Positions 11,301 through 26,300 of a stretch of DNA of 64,000 nt are shown one piece after another (position 1 is the stretch's first letter; every line of letters starts with the position of its first letter). The notes beneath the pieces are model-generated. The model was not told the DNA's origin, did not search any database, and worked only from the letters and a program-made list of their open reading frames with translations. Source of the DNA: Rhyzopertha dominica (Eukaryota > Arthropoda > Insecta > Coleoptera > Bostrichidae); the NCBI GenBank assembly GCA_025024175.1, contig QCXZ01000041.1:42217786-42281785 (forward strand), in the 5' to 3' direction. A program made the position numbers and the translations under genes.

Positions 11301-14300
11301 CAACAATTTTTGTTATTTTCTCATAAGATTGATAAATGATGGTTTCATCACAAAATACCCATGCAGCATTAAAATGTAAATGTTAATACTAATTTCATAT
11401 TTCATATATCTTATGGAATAGAAACGACTACAATATCAGTTCATGTATGAATAATAAAATGCACCCCCAATTTTCATGCAAATGTCTTCCTCTAACTAAT
11501 TTTAACTATGTGCGCAAATCATGTTTATGTGCAAAGTACATGACATTGCATGCTCCTTTTCACTCTTAAGTTAAATCCTTAAAATGGCCATCATATATTC
11601 AATCTATGCAATGCTGCTCATAACGAGCTGATGTATAATTAAAAGAAATTTCGGCGATGGAGGATCCAGGGGGAAGAAAGAGAATCCCAGAAATAATGCT
11701 ATCTCAAAAGCTGGGAAATAATTTCCAAGCAACATATTTTTTAATAATAATAGTAAAACACTTGTTTATGATTCTATTTCCAAACTTTTTAAAATAAAAG
11801 TTTGGAAGTAGAATCATAAACAAGTGTTTTGCTATTATGACTTAATAACTTCAAAAAAACTGTACTATTTATTATTAACAAATTTCTGAATAAAATCTAC
11901 TATCTTCAAAATACTATGTCAGAATTATACTGCAGTAAAACAATTGTGTCAAAATAATAAAAGCTAATCCTTCTTTTACTGAAAAGCAAGATTTTACACT
12001 CCCGTGTCTGGATCTCCCATGGAACTCTGTTTATAAATTGTAGGTAATTCAACTGGACCTTAAAACTGAACACCATTTTAAGGACTACTCCTTTTTAAAT
12101 CATGCAAATCAATGCTGGATCATTTCCATCACCAACACATCAAAAAATGTAATTAAACAAAATTTTACCTTTCTCTGGAAGTTCCAGAAGTTGTAAGAAA
12201 AACAAAAGGTACAATTAGATAAATTTACGTCTACAAAATTCAATTATACATACTCTACAATAGTTCACACGTTTAATACCTAAACTATAATTAATTTTGT
12301 TAACATACCTGCCATTGTCTCTTCCAACTCCCCATACCCTGATTGTATGTATTGGTTGGGTATTTAACACAGTTAAATTTTCTGGATCTATTAGTTTCAG
12401 TGCTCCCTCATCAAGATCCATAAAAAGGTCCTTTCCCTGCAAAAGAAGAACACATTGTAGGAACATTTCATATTCCAACTTCAGAAAACCACTTACATCA
12501 CCCCATCTGCCAACGACATCCAGCAAATCATTTCTTCCTAGTGAAAGGTCCACGATACATTTATTGACGGCCTTGCTGCTCCTCTCGGGGGTGAGATCTT
12601 CCTCCGCAATTTCCACCCAGCCCAGGGATCGAACAGCAAACCTGATTGGTCTCTCTTTTGATTCTGGTTCTGGTCTGGCAGGATAACTGCGGCGTCTAAA
12701 ATTCAATTTTTAGTTCCAAAGGGTAAAAGTATGAAAGATCGTGTCTACTTGAATGCCAGCTCCTCTTTCCGCTTTCTTTCTTCCAGATCCAGGTCCAGAG
12801 CGGAACTTGTGCTACTTCTAGTTACCGAACTAATCATGCTACTTTCAAACTTTGATATTATACTATCGGTTTCCTTGCTAAAGTTGTTTTTGGATTCTAT
12901 CTTTTCGTTGGAGGGCATCATGGGCACCTCGCGTTGGATTGTACCACTTTTTATGTGCCAGTAGTATGGTCCATCATTATCTGAAATACAATATAAATAG
13001 GTACCCACCTATAACACAATATTTAGATATAGAAGTATAGAGAATTTGGCCCATAGTCTCTCTAATAATTAAAATACAAAAATGTGTAATACACAGAATT
13101 AAAGTTTATGAAAATAAGCATTTTTTACAATAAGTTCATACATACAGGGTGATACGTATTTTCAGGGATTATAAAATTTCATTTTTTTAACAACTTATGA
13201 CAACTTTGAATGTTACGTCAGGACTACTCAATTCCCCTAGGAATTATTATTATATATATTATAATCTGGTATTAGATTCAACTTCTAATATAATTTACAA
13301 TTTACTAAAGTTATCATATTGGGATGAAGCGTTTAACAATTTCAAAAAATAAATACCTGACCTGAAAATACACAAATCTAATCAGCATGAAAAAATATAT
13401 ATTTTCCATTCCAGAATTAATATTTATGAAGTGCTGTTTTCAAAATCTTTTATTCTTACGTTTCATTATCAATATCCAAAATCCCAAAACAAATTTCCAA
13501 TCCCCCAATTTCACCTTTCGCGAAACAACCGGGTAATCCCCGCCCCCCACTTCCATATTCGACTTTCCCGGCACGGACGGCGTCTTTAATTAATAGTGAA
13601 ATGAAACAAACCCTCGTGCTTCTCCCAGCCCGGGGGCAGGTCGCTGTCGTCGCTCCTTTCCTTGTCCGGCGACGATGAATCTATCTCTTCCGGCGATTTT
13701 TGCGATCTCCGCTTCACGGGAACGGCATACAGATCATTGTTGAGCTGGCCGGCGATGTGGGGCACCTCATCGTCATCCCGATTGTCCTTGTTGTTTTTCC
13801 GGGAGAGCTCGGTTAGCCTGGAACAAGAAGACATTGGGGTATTCCCGACAAAACACGGAAGCGATAACTGGGATTGCCACCTTTGTTGNTTCGACGATGA
13901 ATTANGGTAAGTATGATAAGGCCGCTACATTAGAATGAATTCATCTCCAAGGGTTATTTTATTGCCGCGGAAATTGGAGGAACGGTTGTTTTCTTCTCTC
14001 CGTCACTATTTTAACGCTAAGATGATGCAATATCTGTTGCAGATGCAGATAACTATAAAAGAGATAACGAAAAGCAATCTTATGGCGATAACATCAATGA
14101 ACAGTCGCGAAAAAATACAAGCCAGGAACGAGAATTAATAATTTGTTGTATAAAACCAAGAGCCAAAAAATAAACTAGGTATTTAAAGCAAGAATGGTCA
14201 CTTCATACGCTTACATTTTGCTGAAGACCAAAGCATCCATCAAAGTTAAGGGTGTCTTATCAATTTTAAGTGTACCTGTTCACCTAAATTTTGCAGGAAA

Positions 14301-17300
14301 AAAACATGTGTTAGGTAGGAATCTAAATGAAAATGGAGTCACTAAAGCCGTAACGATAATTGAGAAAGGTTACGTATTTCAATAGACGCGTAGATCAGCA
14401 TGGAATCGGTACCTATTTAGGAAGATCTCGGTCTCGGCTGTAAAGAGCTACAACAGCTCGAGAAGATCGCTCACAAACAAATACAAATATACAGAAGCAT
14501 GAGCCCTTCAAAATCAGCAGCAACAAGGGGGACTAGAATGTCTGATCGAACTGTTCGTAATATGTGTAGACTTCATGATTCATGAATATCAGTTGCGTGC
14601 TAGAAGGCTAGTCGAAGTATATTTTGACGGCAGCACATTTCAAAGCTCGAAGAATTTTTACCGAAGAACTTCGTCACTGGGCAGTAGCACTATGAAGTAG
14701 TGAAATAGTCCAGAGCGATGGATGTGCTTGAGGGGTATGGCAACGAACCAACGAAAAAATTTTTAAATCAGCATAATACTGAAGTAATGGAATGTCCAGA
14801 TTTCATTCCCATTGAACACCTATGAGAAACGGGATGAAAATTATTGAAATGAGAGCGTTGAGCAGCTCTTGAGCATTTTAAAAGTATTATCATTCAAAAT
14901 AGGCGACAAATGCCCTTGGACATAATAAGAAAGTTTACTAAGAACATGCCTCGTCGTTGAGCTGATGTTACTAAAATTAGAGAACATACTACTAAATTCA
15001 ATCATTCTTTAATAATTTTCGCCAAAATATTGTTTAGTAACGTTTACCTAGCTTAAAAAAACAACATTTACTAGTTTTTCCAAAACAAGACAAAATCTTG
15101 TATTATGTTATCATTGTATATTAAAATTTTTGTTTGTTAAAATATAAGCGTGTAAAGACGCGACTCCTACTTAGTTTTGAGTACTCTGCAAAATTACAAA
15201 ACAAGAGTTTGGAATGAAGGAAGGCAGTAGGAAAACAGAAGACTAGGAAGGCAGAAAATGAGTTATAGCAATGCTGTATGGTGTATGGGCATAGCGGTAC
15301 TCCATAGTGCACGACCTGGTAAGCTAAAGGTCTGGGCCAGAGAAAAAATTCTTTTCTATATCAACATCAGGAGCAAAAATTAAACGATTAAATATAAAAA
15401 CTAAACTGCCCCCCTAGTAAGAAACGATGCATTGACAAAATTAGTGAAAAGATTAGGCTCGAAATATTCACGTCAACAATTTGCAATGTCAGATTTTACT
15501 TTACAAGCTCAGAAGTAAATAAACTAATAGTATTAGTTCTACAGATGGTATCAGAAGAGACGAAAGGAAATAAAGTGTTTTTTGCAAAATCACTTCTAAG
15601 TATTTTTTATTATTTAACCGCAAATAAAGAAAAAAAATGTTTGTAAAATATGAGATTTTGGACAGCGTAGTACGTGTTGTAAAAATAAAAAGTCGATCAT
15701 TAAATCCGCGAAAATACTTAGGGCCTGGCCTGACCTAACCTGAATAAGAAACTGTTCAGACTCTTCAGAAGCAATGTAATGGGGGTGCAATTCGTAAAAT
15801 GAAATTGCTAAATTTTGGGTTTAAACTTAACAGAATTTAATGAATTTAAATTACGCAGTAATGAAACTTACGAAACACGTGATGATTCCTTAAAGATCTT
15901 TCATTAGATGATACAGAAAAATTACAAATTAAGCGAGAATTAGCTAAATCACATTAAATATGTATCCTCAAAAGAGATACCGATAAAAGCCCAATACTAC
16001 AATAATAATTTTTATGTACACAAAATCTCCGTATATAAGTTATATGTATAAGTTACAGATGTCAGACTTAATAATTTGTGATGCCATAGTTTGCACGATC
16101 GTTGAGAACATTGTTCTTTATATCGCTTTTGAAAGTTTGAATAACTTTGACATCTCATCTGAGATAGCAAAATACCGATTTGTTAACAGAAAGTGGACAA
16201 TCGATTATTTTTCTTTCGTCAGCAGTTTGGGTTAAGGCTTATTATTAAGCTACATATTAATAAATTTAATAAGAAAACAAAGGGCATCAAATGTCATTAG
16301 AAATAGTCCAAAAGGCATGGCTAGGAAAAATCGAGAATATGTGTAGGTATCGTTGTAATATTTATTAGATTTGAGATGCATTGTTGCGTATTGTATGTGT
16401 ATTTGATTCCTTGTTACCGATATCAAGATATTAATTCTCTGTCTGTAAAGTGCTTAGTATCAGTCCTATACAATATTTACTGGAATACTAGTGTACTTTT
16501 GTACACTTTTGTATCTAACCATTTTCCACTGCATTACATTAATATACTTCGCAAAAGGGCTGCATTAAGCTACATTTTTGGCGTAAGATATTAATTTATG
16601 TTGAAGTACTGAAAGTATGTATGTTATTTCAAATGTCTGCCATTTGATAAAATGATCGCCTTGTTAGTGATTTTCCACCATCCTGAATATGCGACCAACT
16701 AACAAATATTAAAATTATTCTGGTGATGCCCAGAACTGTAACAAAACTGTGCCCGTTGCTTTGAACTCTGTTGATTTAATTTATATACACTAAAGATGGA
16801 GAAACCCAATGACCCCAAGAGTTCAATAACGATTAAAGAGAAATACATAACGCTAGTTTTCCATACTGAATAAGCCATATTATTATTTACTTATTTTCAC
16901 TTCTACTTCTCTAAAGACTGCATAAACTTAACTCTTGTAGGTAAGAAAAAAATAACTGTGTCTGTCGGATAAGATGGACGTAGAGACATGGGCCTAGTTT
17001 TGTTAATATAAGAATTTATTAACAAGCCAATGGTCCAAGCCTAATATCAACAATAAGTGGCTACAATTGTATCCTAAATCGGACTTTTGCGTGTATAATA
17101 CACTGTAATAGATACTAATAACAGAAAATGCAAAAAAATAAGAACAACTAAATTATAGCAATTCTGTGTACTAAAATTGTATGTCTTATTGGCTAACTGT
17201 ATCATTTACAATAAAATCCAATGAATATTTCGCCTTCAATCTAAGAAAAAAAGTGTCACTAAATAACTGTCATTAGCACTGAACTCTTACGTTAAGCTTA

Positions 17301-20300
17301 CTGCAAACTCTGCATACCTGGCTGCTCTTGGATTATGTTTTGCAGAACTGCACATGGCGCATAAAAATCACGTTATGCAAAGTGGCAATCCTAGTCTGAA
17401 TACAAACTAATACTGAACAAGCTCACCACATATGTTACAAAATGGTAAAGAGAATCGTTTAAAAATAGGAACGGAACACATTAAACCGATAAAAATCTAG
17501 AGTGCCTTAGGCTGGTCGAGAAAAATGGTGATTTATTTTTCGTTACTTGTACACATAAATATAATTAAGCGACGATTGGTCAATCTTGAAATGAAAAATT
17601 AAAGATGCATATTTACGTACTTTTCTCGGGGACTTCTATTGGTTTGCATTTTGCCGATGTCGGTCGGACACATGGCATTTCCGTTGTTTTCTATGCCCCT
17701 ATAACAAACAAAAATATATTTTAGACAGTTATCGTGAGTGTACTTACAAAATTTTTCGGAAACATTGTATACTTATATGTATAAACATATATTTTGGAAT
17801 GAAATAATGTTTACATAAAATGCAATACTTAAAATTCTTGTTATTTTAACGAATTATTAACTTCGTGTGATCTGTCTAGAGAAATATACACGACAAGTAA
17901 TTGTGGTATTAGCAGAAAGAATGTGTAATATACGATGAAAGTTGTTATTCGATAAGGTTATAATTGACAGAGAACAGTAATGGACTACTGAGGTACATAC
18001 TTACAAATAAGTACCTACAAGACCCATTCAGTAACTATCAGCGACCTTCAGTAAGTATAATACCAAAAATTGGACGCACCAGAGAAAAATCATGAGTCAT
18101 AGTTTATGAGTACATGTGTGACCCTTTATTAATATAACCTAATTTTTTTTTGGAGCCAAACCCATGGACAAGTTTGCTGTTTCCCTACTATAACCAAATA
18201 AGCGAAGATTTTAAGATTTATCTTGTTTAATCAAGGAGCTATAACNACTAATAAAAAAGTTTTATTTTTCAAGATATTTGGGCAAAATAAAATTTTCTTA
18301 AAAGAACACCTCCCGTTTTCAATAAGTTATATTATTAAGGATTAAAATTAAAACCATAAAACCCAACCTAAAACTAATCATCATTCGTTAAATTCTCTTA
18401 AACCATACTCGAGTTATGCCATTTTAAAAGTATGAAATTTCTATCTCCTGTTTTTCGTTGTCGTAGCAGCAAGAAAAAATATTTAAACAATATATGTGTA
18501 TTAAGAAGTAAATATACATAATAACGAGTTGTTTTAAACCTACATTGTATGCAATTTTTTGGAGAAAAAAAACGGTTCTTTGCGCCAACTCTAGTCTCAG
18601 ATTTGATCCGGGAAGGCAAAAGACAGAATGATACTTTTCCTTGTAGTGCAAGCGAGAGATGGGGTAGCAAGTATTGACGGATTTCAACTTTATATAATTG
18701 AACAAATTTAATACCTATAAATAAACTCTAAACTCTACTTCTAGAAACATTTTTTCGTCAGCTTCTGCAATCATTCTGGCGTTGCGGAGGGGTTAATGAA
18801 GACGTCCGATATATGTGTACTTTATTTGGCTAGACAATTTGCTGAACAACTTAACCATGCCCCTTTTGCTCTTATTATAAATGAACGAGGTAGTATCGCA
18901 ACCGCTGAAAGAGTGGAGAAGGATGATGGTTTAAGCAAAAGAAAGTTGTTGGATTTAATTGTTAAATAAAGTTTTGACTCCACTTTCTTTCTTCTTGGTG
19001 GCGCCAAAGCAATGAGCAAAACAATCAAGTCGGCATCTTCACCTATTATTGCGACACTGTCATATAGAGCAGCCTTCTCTAACCCACATGTACTTGATAC
19101 CTTTATTATTAATTTCATTTACATTATACATCCACTTCACTGGAATGAAATGGGGTTTTCAGAATATTCGATCTTTCCACCCTCTATTTTCTGCTAGGTG
19201 TTGATGTTGGAAAAAAGTGTATAAGTGTGAAATTTAGTTTACTATAATTTTATATACGGCACATTTTCCGCTAAAGGGCGCCGTTTTCGAGATATTCGCG
19301 AAAAACCAAAAAAAAGTACATCCTAGCTGTCAGAACTTTCAGTATATTGTTCATGAAAACAGCCTTTACCACGTTCATTCTGCTTCGTTGACTGGACTAT
19401 AGGTATACATTATGTAATACAAAACACCTACATGAAAATTGTCATGTCATACTTACAAACTGGAATGCAATTACGAGTATTTAGAAAATAACGAAAAACT
19501 GCAGTTGGTTTCAACGAATTTGACAAACGGAGTATCATGACTGGAAAAAATGCATATTAACCCGATCGCAACCAAGTGCCATATCTTTTCATCTTATACT
19601 GTTAAGGCCGACGAACTTGCTTACAAAACGTCATTCTCACCCTTTCGCTTTCTAACCCCATCCTCCTGGTTTGCTCATCAATCAGCCAGGAGCAATTTAT
19701 ACAAGAATAACGGGGTTTTGATAAGCCACGTGCAATACACAGTTACCGAGCGGACGCGAAGAAAATGATCCATCTTAGTTAATGTTAAAAAACCTATCCA
19801 TTACGTCAGCCCGAATCCATCGCACGTCACAATTTCATATTCACCCGCCGAAATTGGATTACGCCATTCCCCGAACGTCAAAGACGAAATGAACCGCAAA
19901 GGATAATCTCGATAATGACATTAAGGACAGGAGGAAATGACGGACGTGGCCCTGGAACTGCACCGTATAGGGTGGATGGGGAGGGATAGAAAATGCGCGT
20001 AATGTCTACCCGATAAGGTAGGTAAAATGGCAATGAAACGATTGCCTCAAAAGTAAACAGTTTCAATAATTCGAGTGTTCTCAAAAAAAATGCCACACAC
20101 CCAGTCTTAAAAGCAGCAATGTTCTCTGTTCAAGTTTTAATAGGAAACAACGTTTGAAGGTCCCCCCCAAATAAATCTTTCCTGTGCCACTTTTCAAAAA
20201 GAACATAGTGTGATTTTACAAATGCTTATAATATCGATTTTCTAAATTATTTAATATCTTAAACACTGAACAAAAAAAGTTTCCTTATTCTTTTTCTTCT

Positions 20301-23300
20301 TTCTTTAATACTGCCGATTTACATAAAAAGAAAATGGCTTGGTATTTGCTTAAATTTACTAGTCTAGTTTGAACAAATATTTTAAATTATTTTGTTTATC
20401 TCATTGGGTATATATCATCTTTTATATAATATGGCACACCTAACCGAAATCCATTAAATGAAAATAATTAGTTTAACTAGTAATATTCACACGAGAATTC
20501 AATTTTGTCATAACGTTTTGCCTAGCTTTGGAAAACAACGAGCTTGTAAACAAAAACATAGCCCCTTTCAATCGATAAAGGGCAACCATATATAATTTGA
20601 AAATTACACGGAATCACAATTCTCGGATCCGCAGCAAAACTTTTCTGGTTTGGTAAACTAGGTAATGGCCTGTTATCCTAGATCTTTTCATTTTCAATGT
20701 CCACACTATACATGTAAAATTTCGGTTCCACATGTATGATGTTAATAAAGATGTACAGTTCTTAAATGTTTATTAAAAATCCCACTTAAAATGACGTTTG
20801 TTTTTGTCCTTGTTCGATAGACAAGAATAATTACATCATAATTAAGTTATTAACTTACGATACCTAAATAACGTGAATGCGTAGAATGCAACAAATGCAG
20901 GTGACACCATAAAATTCATTATCTCCAGCGACAGTCAGGCGGGATCCTATTTTAAAGGTAATTATACTGAATACTGGAATACTGCATATACAGAATGTCT
21001 TAACAAAAGTATGCGAACCCTAAAGTCTCCGTTTTTGCCAACATTTTTATTTTGGTTTCGAAGTTATTTCTACATTTCTTTAGCGCCTGCAGCCACCCCT
21101 TAAAAATTTAAGTAGCAAGAAGAGACGAGTTCATTTTGAAACTGCTTTAATTGTCTATGGAACATTTTATTTAAAATTTAAACAATCCTTTCTTGGCAAT
21201 GCTGTCTAGATTGCTGCTAAAGGAACAAAAGTAGTTATGAAAACACAATTCAATTTAACAAATGTACTGCTCAAAATGTCCGCCGCCAAGTTCTATGTAA
21301 CAGTACTATCTCACTGCCAAGAACTGAAGAGATTCAGATACTCTATCTTTAACTTTGGATCTTATGGTGTTAAATCAGGTGACCTAGGTGGTGATTCTTT
21401 GGAACCTCTCCGGCCTATCTACTGTCCGGGAAAATTTCCATCTAGAAAACGCGTACTCTCGCACATGATATAGGGGAGACGCTTCATACTGTTAGAGATT
21501 TGCGTCTTATTTCAGTGCTTAGCTGATTAAGGGCTCAATAACGTCCTGTAACATGAGGGCTGTTCCTAGGGCAAAGGTTAAGGAATTTTATCAGTATCTT
21601 GCACGTGGATATCATATTAGACATGGTTAATATTTTCTGCCAACTTTTATAAGTGAATGGATTTGATGTCGAACATTCTAGAACATTCATGTTTTACTGT
21701 GCATTGCCACTTTTATTTATAACATCCTGGCTCGATTTAGGCGATTTAAGAAAGGGAAACTCGAAGATGTCATTCAAAATAGATACTCGGCAATAACTTA
21801 GCAATACCCATTAAAAAGAAATCCTTCTTTTTGGGCCTTCTAAATTTTGAAGAAATCCGTTACGTCGCAGTTTGCCCGGTGTAAAATTCATGAGCCGTTT
21901 GTAAGTAGCCTGAGAGTACAGCTGTCATGAACAAAGACAACGAAATTTTGATTAAAGTAACTAAGTGGTGAAACGTGCAATCAAGGTAGCAGGAATCGTT
22001 GGTTAGTCTCAGGCATGGCAGGTGTTTAGGTAAACCTAGAAGAACTTAGAGACGAGGGGTAGTGGTGGGTTTCGTTAGCGAGATCCTTTTTCCTCACAAA
22101 GAGATGAAAATATAATAGGAAAGCAATTTACAAGATAAAGACTACTCTCTCGCTCTCCAACCTCATCTTGGGAGGATCACGAGCTAATTAGCGTTTGATT
22201 TGATTAAGTTTTTGTAAAGTTAAATATAAATTTCATATAAAAAATGTGAAGGAACGTATCGTAGCATTTGCCGCCAGATTCGGTAGAAGGGATGTACGCC
22301 TTCCGTGTCCACCAATCAGAGTGGAGCGTTCGAACTTCTATTGCTTTTCAGAGTTATCTAAATTTGTCTTGAATCTAAATTTTCTCAAGTTGTTTAAGTA
22401 GCGGTTTGTGCGACAGTACACTCTGTGATTCATTTCGACTTGTCGTTATGATTACCATTTTTATTTTTGTTATTGCATGCGATTAATTTTCAACTTGTAA
22501 ATATATTTGTGGTTAGAAAAATTCAAATCTTTCATTTAATCCGGCTTAACCTAGATTAAGTAGCGCCAGTGTGTTTGGGACCGCCAGGGGCGTCAAAGTG
22601 CTCATCTAGACTCACAAGGTTTAGCAGCTGACCAGACTACATCAAAGTTAAGTGGATCATGCTCAATGATTCTCTGATCTACCTGGAGATAGTTACCGGA
22701 CGATAACTAGAACCTATTTCCGTTTGCTGTTTCTGTCTCTTTTAGTAAGGGACTCCTTTAAGTTGGTTTCGGGGAGTAGACGACTCAAGATTACTTGAGA
22801 GATCATATTCACAATTAGCATCCCCGAAACTGCCACTGTTCTAACACTGCAAATAACTATCACCGACCTAAAAGCCTCCAAAAAAGTGGTCCGATATTGC
22901 GATCGTCCAAAATGATGAGCTTGAAACAATTTAGTGATTCTCAATGAAAGCAGCTTCAAACCGATGTATCATCATATCTCCTTTTTCGAAGGGATGGCAC
23001 TGAGCGCTAGAGGAGAGCAGAAATAACTTAGAGACTAAGTGTGAAAGTTTAATCTTTCGCGCTGCAACCAAGTCGAGCCAATATAAAATTTGGTACCCAT
23101 TCAATGGTAAATTGATTTATTTCAGCATTTCTTCCAAACTTGGACAAAATCAGTGATTTTAGGTGGTGAAAGTTTTTAGTTAGTTTATTAAGAATAATGT
23201 AAGATTATTATGTAAGGATAAAAATTTTCTTATTTCATAACAAATTTCAATTCAAGCCATACTAAACATAGAATTAGAAGGGAAACTTCATAGACCAGAT

Positions 23301-26300
23301 TTCATTATTTCCTACTCTCTGAATAAACTGACTAACAATTCAAGAACAAAGGAGATTTTGCCACAAAAATTACTCCAGTAGTTGCCGTTACTTGTTTTTA
23401 TTTAGCTTTTTGATTATCGGATCGGTTGGGAGATTCTTCCAGACTTGTTTTTAATATAATTACTTCTTTTATAGCACACAAAGAAGTACTTAACAAAAAT
23501 AATACCGCTTTTTACAGTTATACGCAAATGCATGTATATACCACATCTAATGTGTTTCAATACGTATCACATGTAATACTGCAGACATTTTACATTACCC
23601 GGATACAATCTTCGAGTTCATCAGACGTGCGAAGTTGATTTCGCCAACGGTGCAGTTTAGCTGCGGGAAAGCCGAAAACTCCGGTTTTAAAGCTTGTTAC
23701 AGTTATTTCCCGAAGCCGCTTGATGTTCCGTCGGTCGTCTGACAGGGTCATCCATTTCAGCTTCGGTATTCCCGTGTTTTCCAGGCCATATGGCAGCCCA
23801 TATTGATCCGTGTGCTTCCCCCTAGGCCAACTATTTCCTATTTTTATTTCCCTCGCGCGCCGCATGCCCTGCATCTTTGAAGTATTTTTCCGCATTTCCA
23901 ACTTCGTTCGAATGTTAACTCTATGGCAGTTGCTGCGATGGTCATTACTCCAGTTGACGCTAACAGATGTGCCATTACTCCATTGCTGACGGTATGCTTA
24001 GTACCAGAGGCATTGTTGAATGTTTGCAGTGATTATATACAGGGTCACTACGAAGTATGGATCCAGCAGGATACTTCAGGTTCTGTTTGACCGATTCTTC
24101 TAAAATTGTGCATGGGCCTACGGGCAATTAAAATGCATTTTCTAGAACTCCGTGTCAGCTTTCGTTTCCGAGATATTGGCGCAAGTTGCATTTTTCTAAA
24201 TGGGAAGGGAGGGGTCAAAAAGCAAATCATTGAAAAGGATATTTTTTCCTAATTTCAAAAATGTATCACACTTGTACAATTTATTGCTTATATTTTGAGA
24301 AAAGTGTGATAACAAACTTGGGCATTGCAAAACAACGGGATAAAAACCATATTCGTTATCGCTAAGTAAGAACAAAAACTCCAGGTGTCTCCATTTTCCT
24401 CGTGACTGGTGATAATTTTCATTCACTTTGTTATTTGCAAACGCAGTGCCTCAATTAACTGAACATGATCGCATCGAAATTTTGATGATTGGTTATGGAG
24501 ATCGAACGCGAAGTTATTCGGAAGTAGTTGCACTCTACAATGCAATTCATAAAGATCGTTAACCAACTGCCAGATCAACAGTTATTAAAACATTGCAACG
24601 TTTTGACGATACCGGTGGTGTTAAAAATCGTCAAAAACCGAAACGTCAAAAGTTGCAAAGTAGCTTGAATGTCCTTTTAGATATGCAAGAGAATCCCAAG
24701 TGTTCCGTACAACAGCGTGCTCTCACTCACCATATTAGCAGAAGATCTATTCAGAAAATTTTGAAAAAAAGAGAAGTTTCGTCCATACAAAATTAACTTA
24801 TGAGAAGTGAGCAAAGACGATTTCGATCGTAGCATAGAATTTTGTGAAACTGTTATGAACATGATAGATGAAGAGATAAACATTTTAAATTGGATTTTTG
24901 CCTCAATTGTAATGTGAATAGACATAATTGCAGATATTAGTCGGATACAAATCTACATTGGATGGAACAAGTCCACACATAACACCCTCAGAAAGTGAAT
25001 GTCTGGTGTGGTATTATCGGTGAGCACGGGCCTTTTTTATCCATGGAAATTTAACCGCGGTCAAGTATTTACAGCTCTTGCCTGAACACATTATACCAGA
25101 ACTTATTCGGCTGTTCCCTAACCGTGAAAATGATGCGCGTCCTTCTGAACAGATATGGCTTCAGCAAGATGGTGCACCGCCCCATTTTGCAGTCAACGTT
25201 AGTGGATATTTGAATGCGATATTTCTAGACAAATGGATTAGTAGGCGCGGAGCGATAGAATGCCCAGCACGTTCCCTTGATCCAACGCCGCTTAATTTTT
25301 CTTGTGGGGGTATCTGAAAAATGGTATTTATGCTGATCGGCCACAAAATGAAGAAGATTTAAAAAGGACGAATCAGGGCAGAAATTCAGAACTTACCTCC
25401 AAATATGCTACAAAAAACATTAGAAAAGTTTTACTCAATGCTGCATTACTGCTANGAAGTAAATGTGGAACATTTAGAGCGTCTTCTGTAATGTAAATCT
25501 GAAAGAATGCTACTTTTTTCACGGAATCATGTTTTTCTTTTTTACTTTTAGGGTATACTATACAATTCGCAATAAACTGTTCAAACTAGACGAAAATTAT
25601 CACCAGTCAAGGAAAAATGGTAAAACCTGGCTTATTTGTCTCTTTTAGCGATAAAAAATTATTTCCATTCTTTTCGTTCAGACTCAATTACTGTATTTAT
25701 ACTTTTCTCAACTCAAAAGCAATAAATTGTACAAGGTTCAATGATGTGCTTTTGACCCCCCTTCCCATTAAAAAAATGCAACTTGCGCCCATATCTCGGA
25801 AACTAGAGCTAAAAAAATTCAGAAAATGTGTTTCAATTACCCATAGGCCAATGCACAATTTCAGAAAAATTGGTCGAACAGAGCCTGAAATATCCTGCTG
25901 ATTCCATGCTTTGTAGCGACCTGGTATGTCTTGATATGACAACTTTACTTGTCATACTCTTCTACCATTCACATAATAATTACGTAATAAGCTACAAGAT
26001 AATTGATATATAGGGCAGAAGGAGCTTCTAAACTTTACCGCGACGTCACTTTTTATGCAATGAACCTGCTGTAACTAGATGTCATATAATATGAACAACT
26101 GCCTAATCCAGCATGAACTTTTATCTCATTCGGCACTGCTTCAATTTAACGCTTCTGTATGCTTAACGCCGGTGGGAAGTCTGTTGCGTCGTCTTCGCAC
26201 GGCAGGTCTCCTTCCAAGTGGAAATGAAGCCAGCGGCAGCTACTGAAGCGTTGCCAATATACATTTCAGGCGTCTCTGTAGGCGACTAGACATGTCGTTC

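Noticed and set aside
12297..12686. 129-codon + strand open frame
   Set aside because: Antisense shadow of Fe65 exons 5-6 and the small intron between them.
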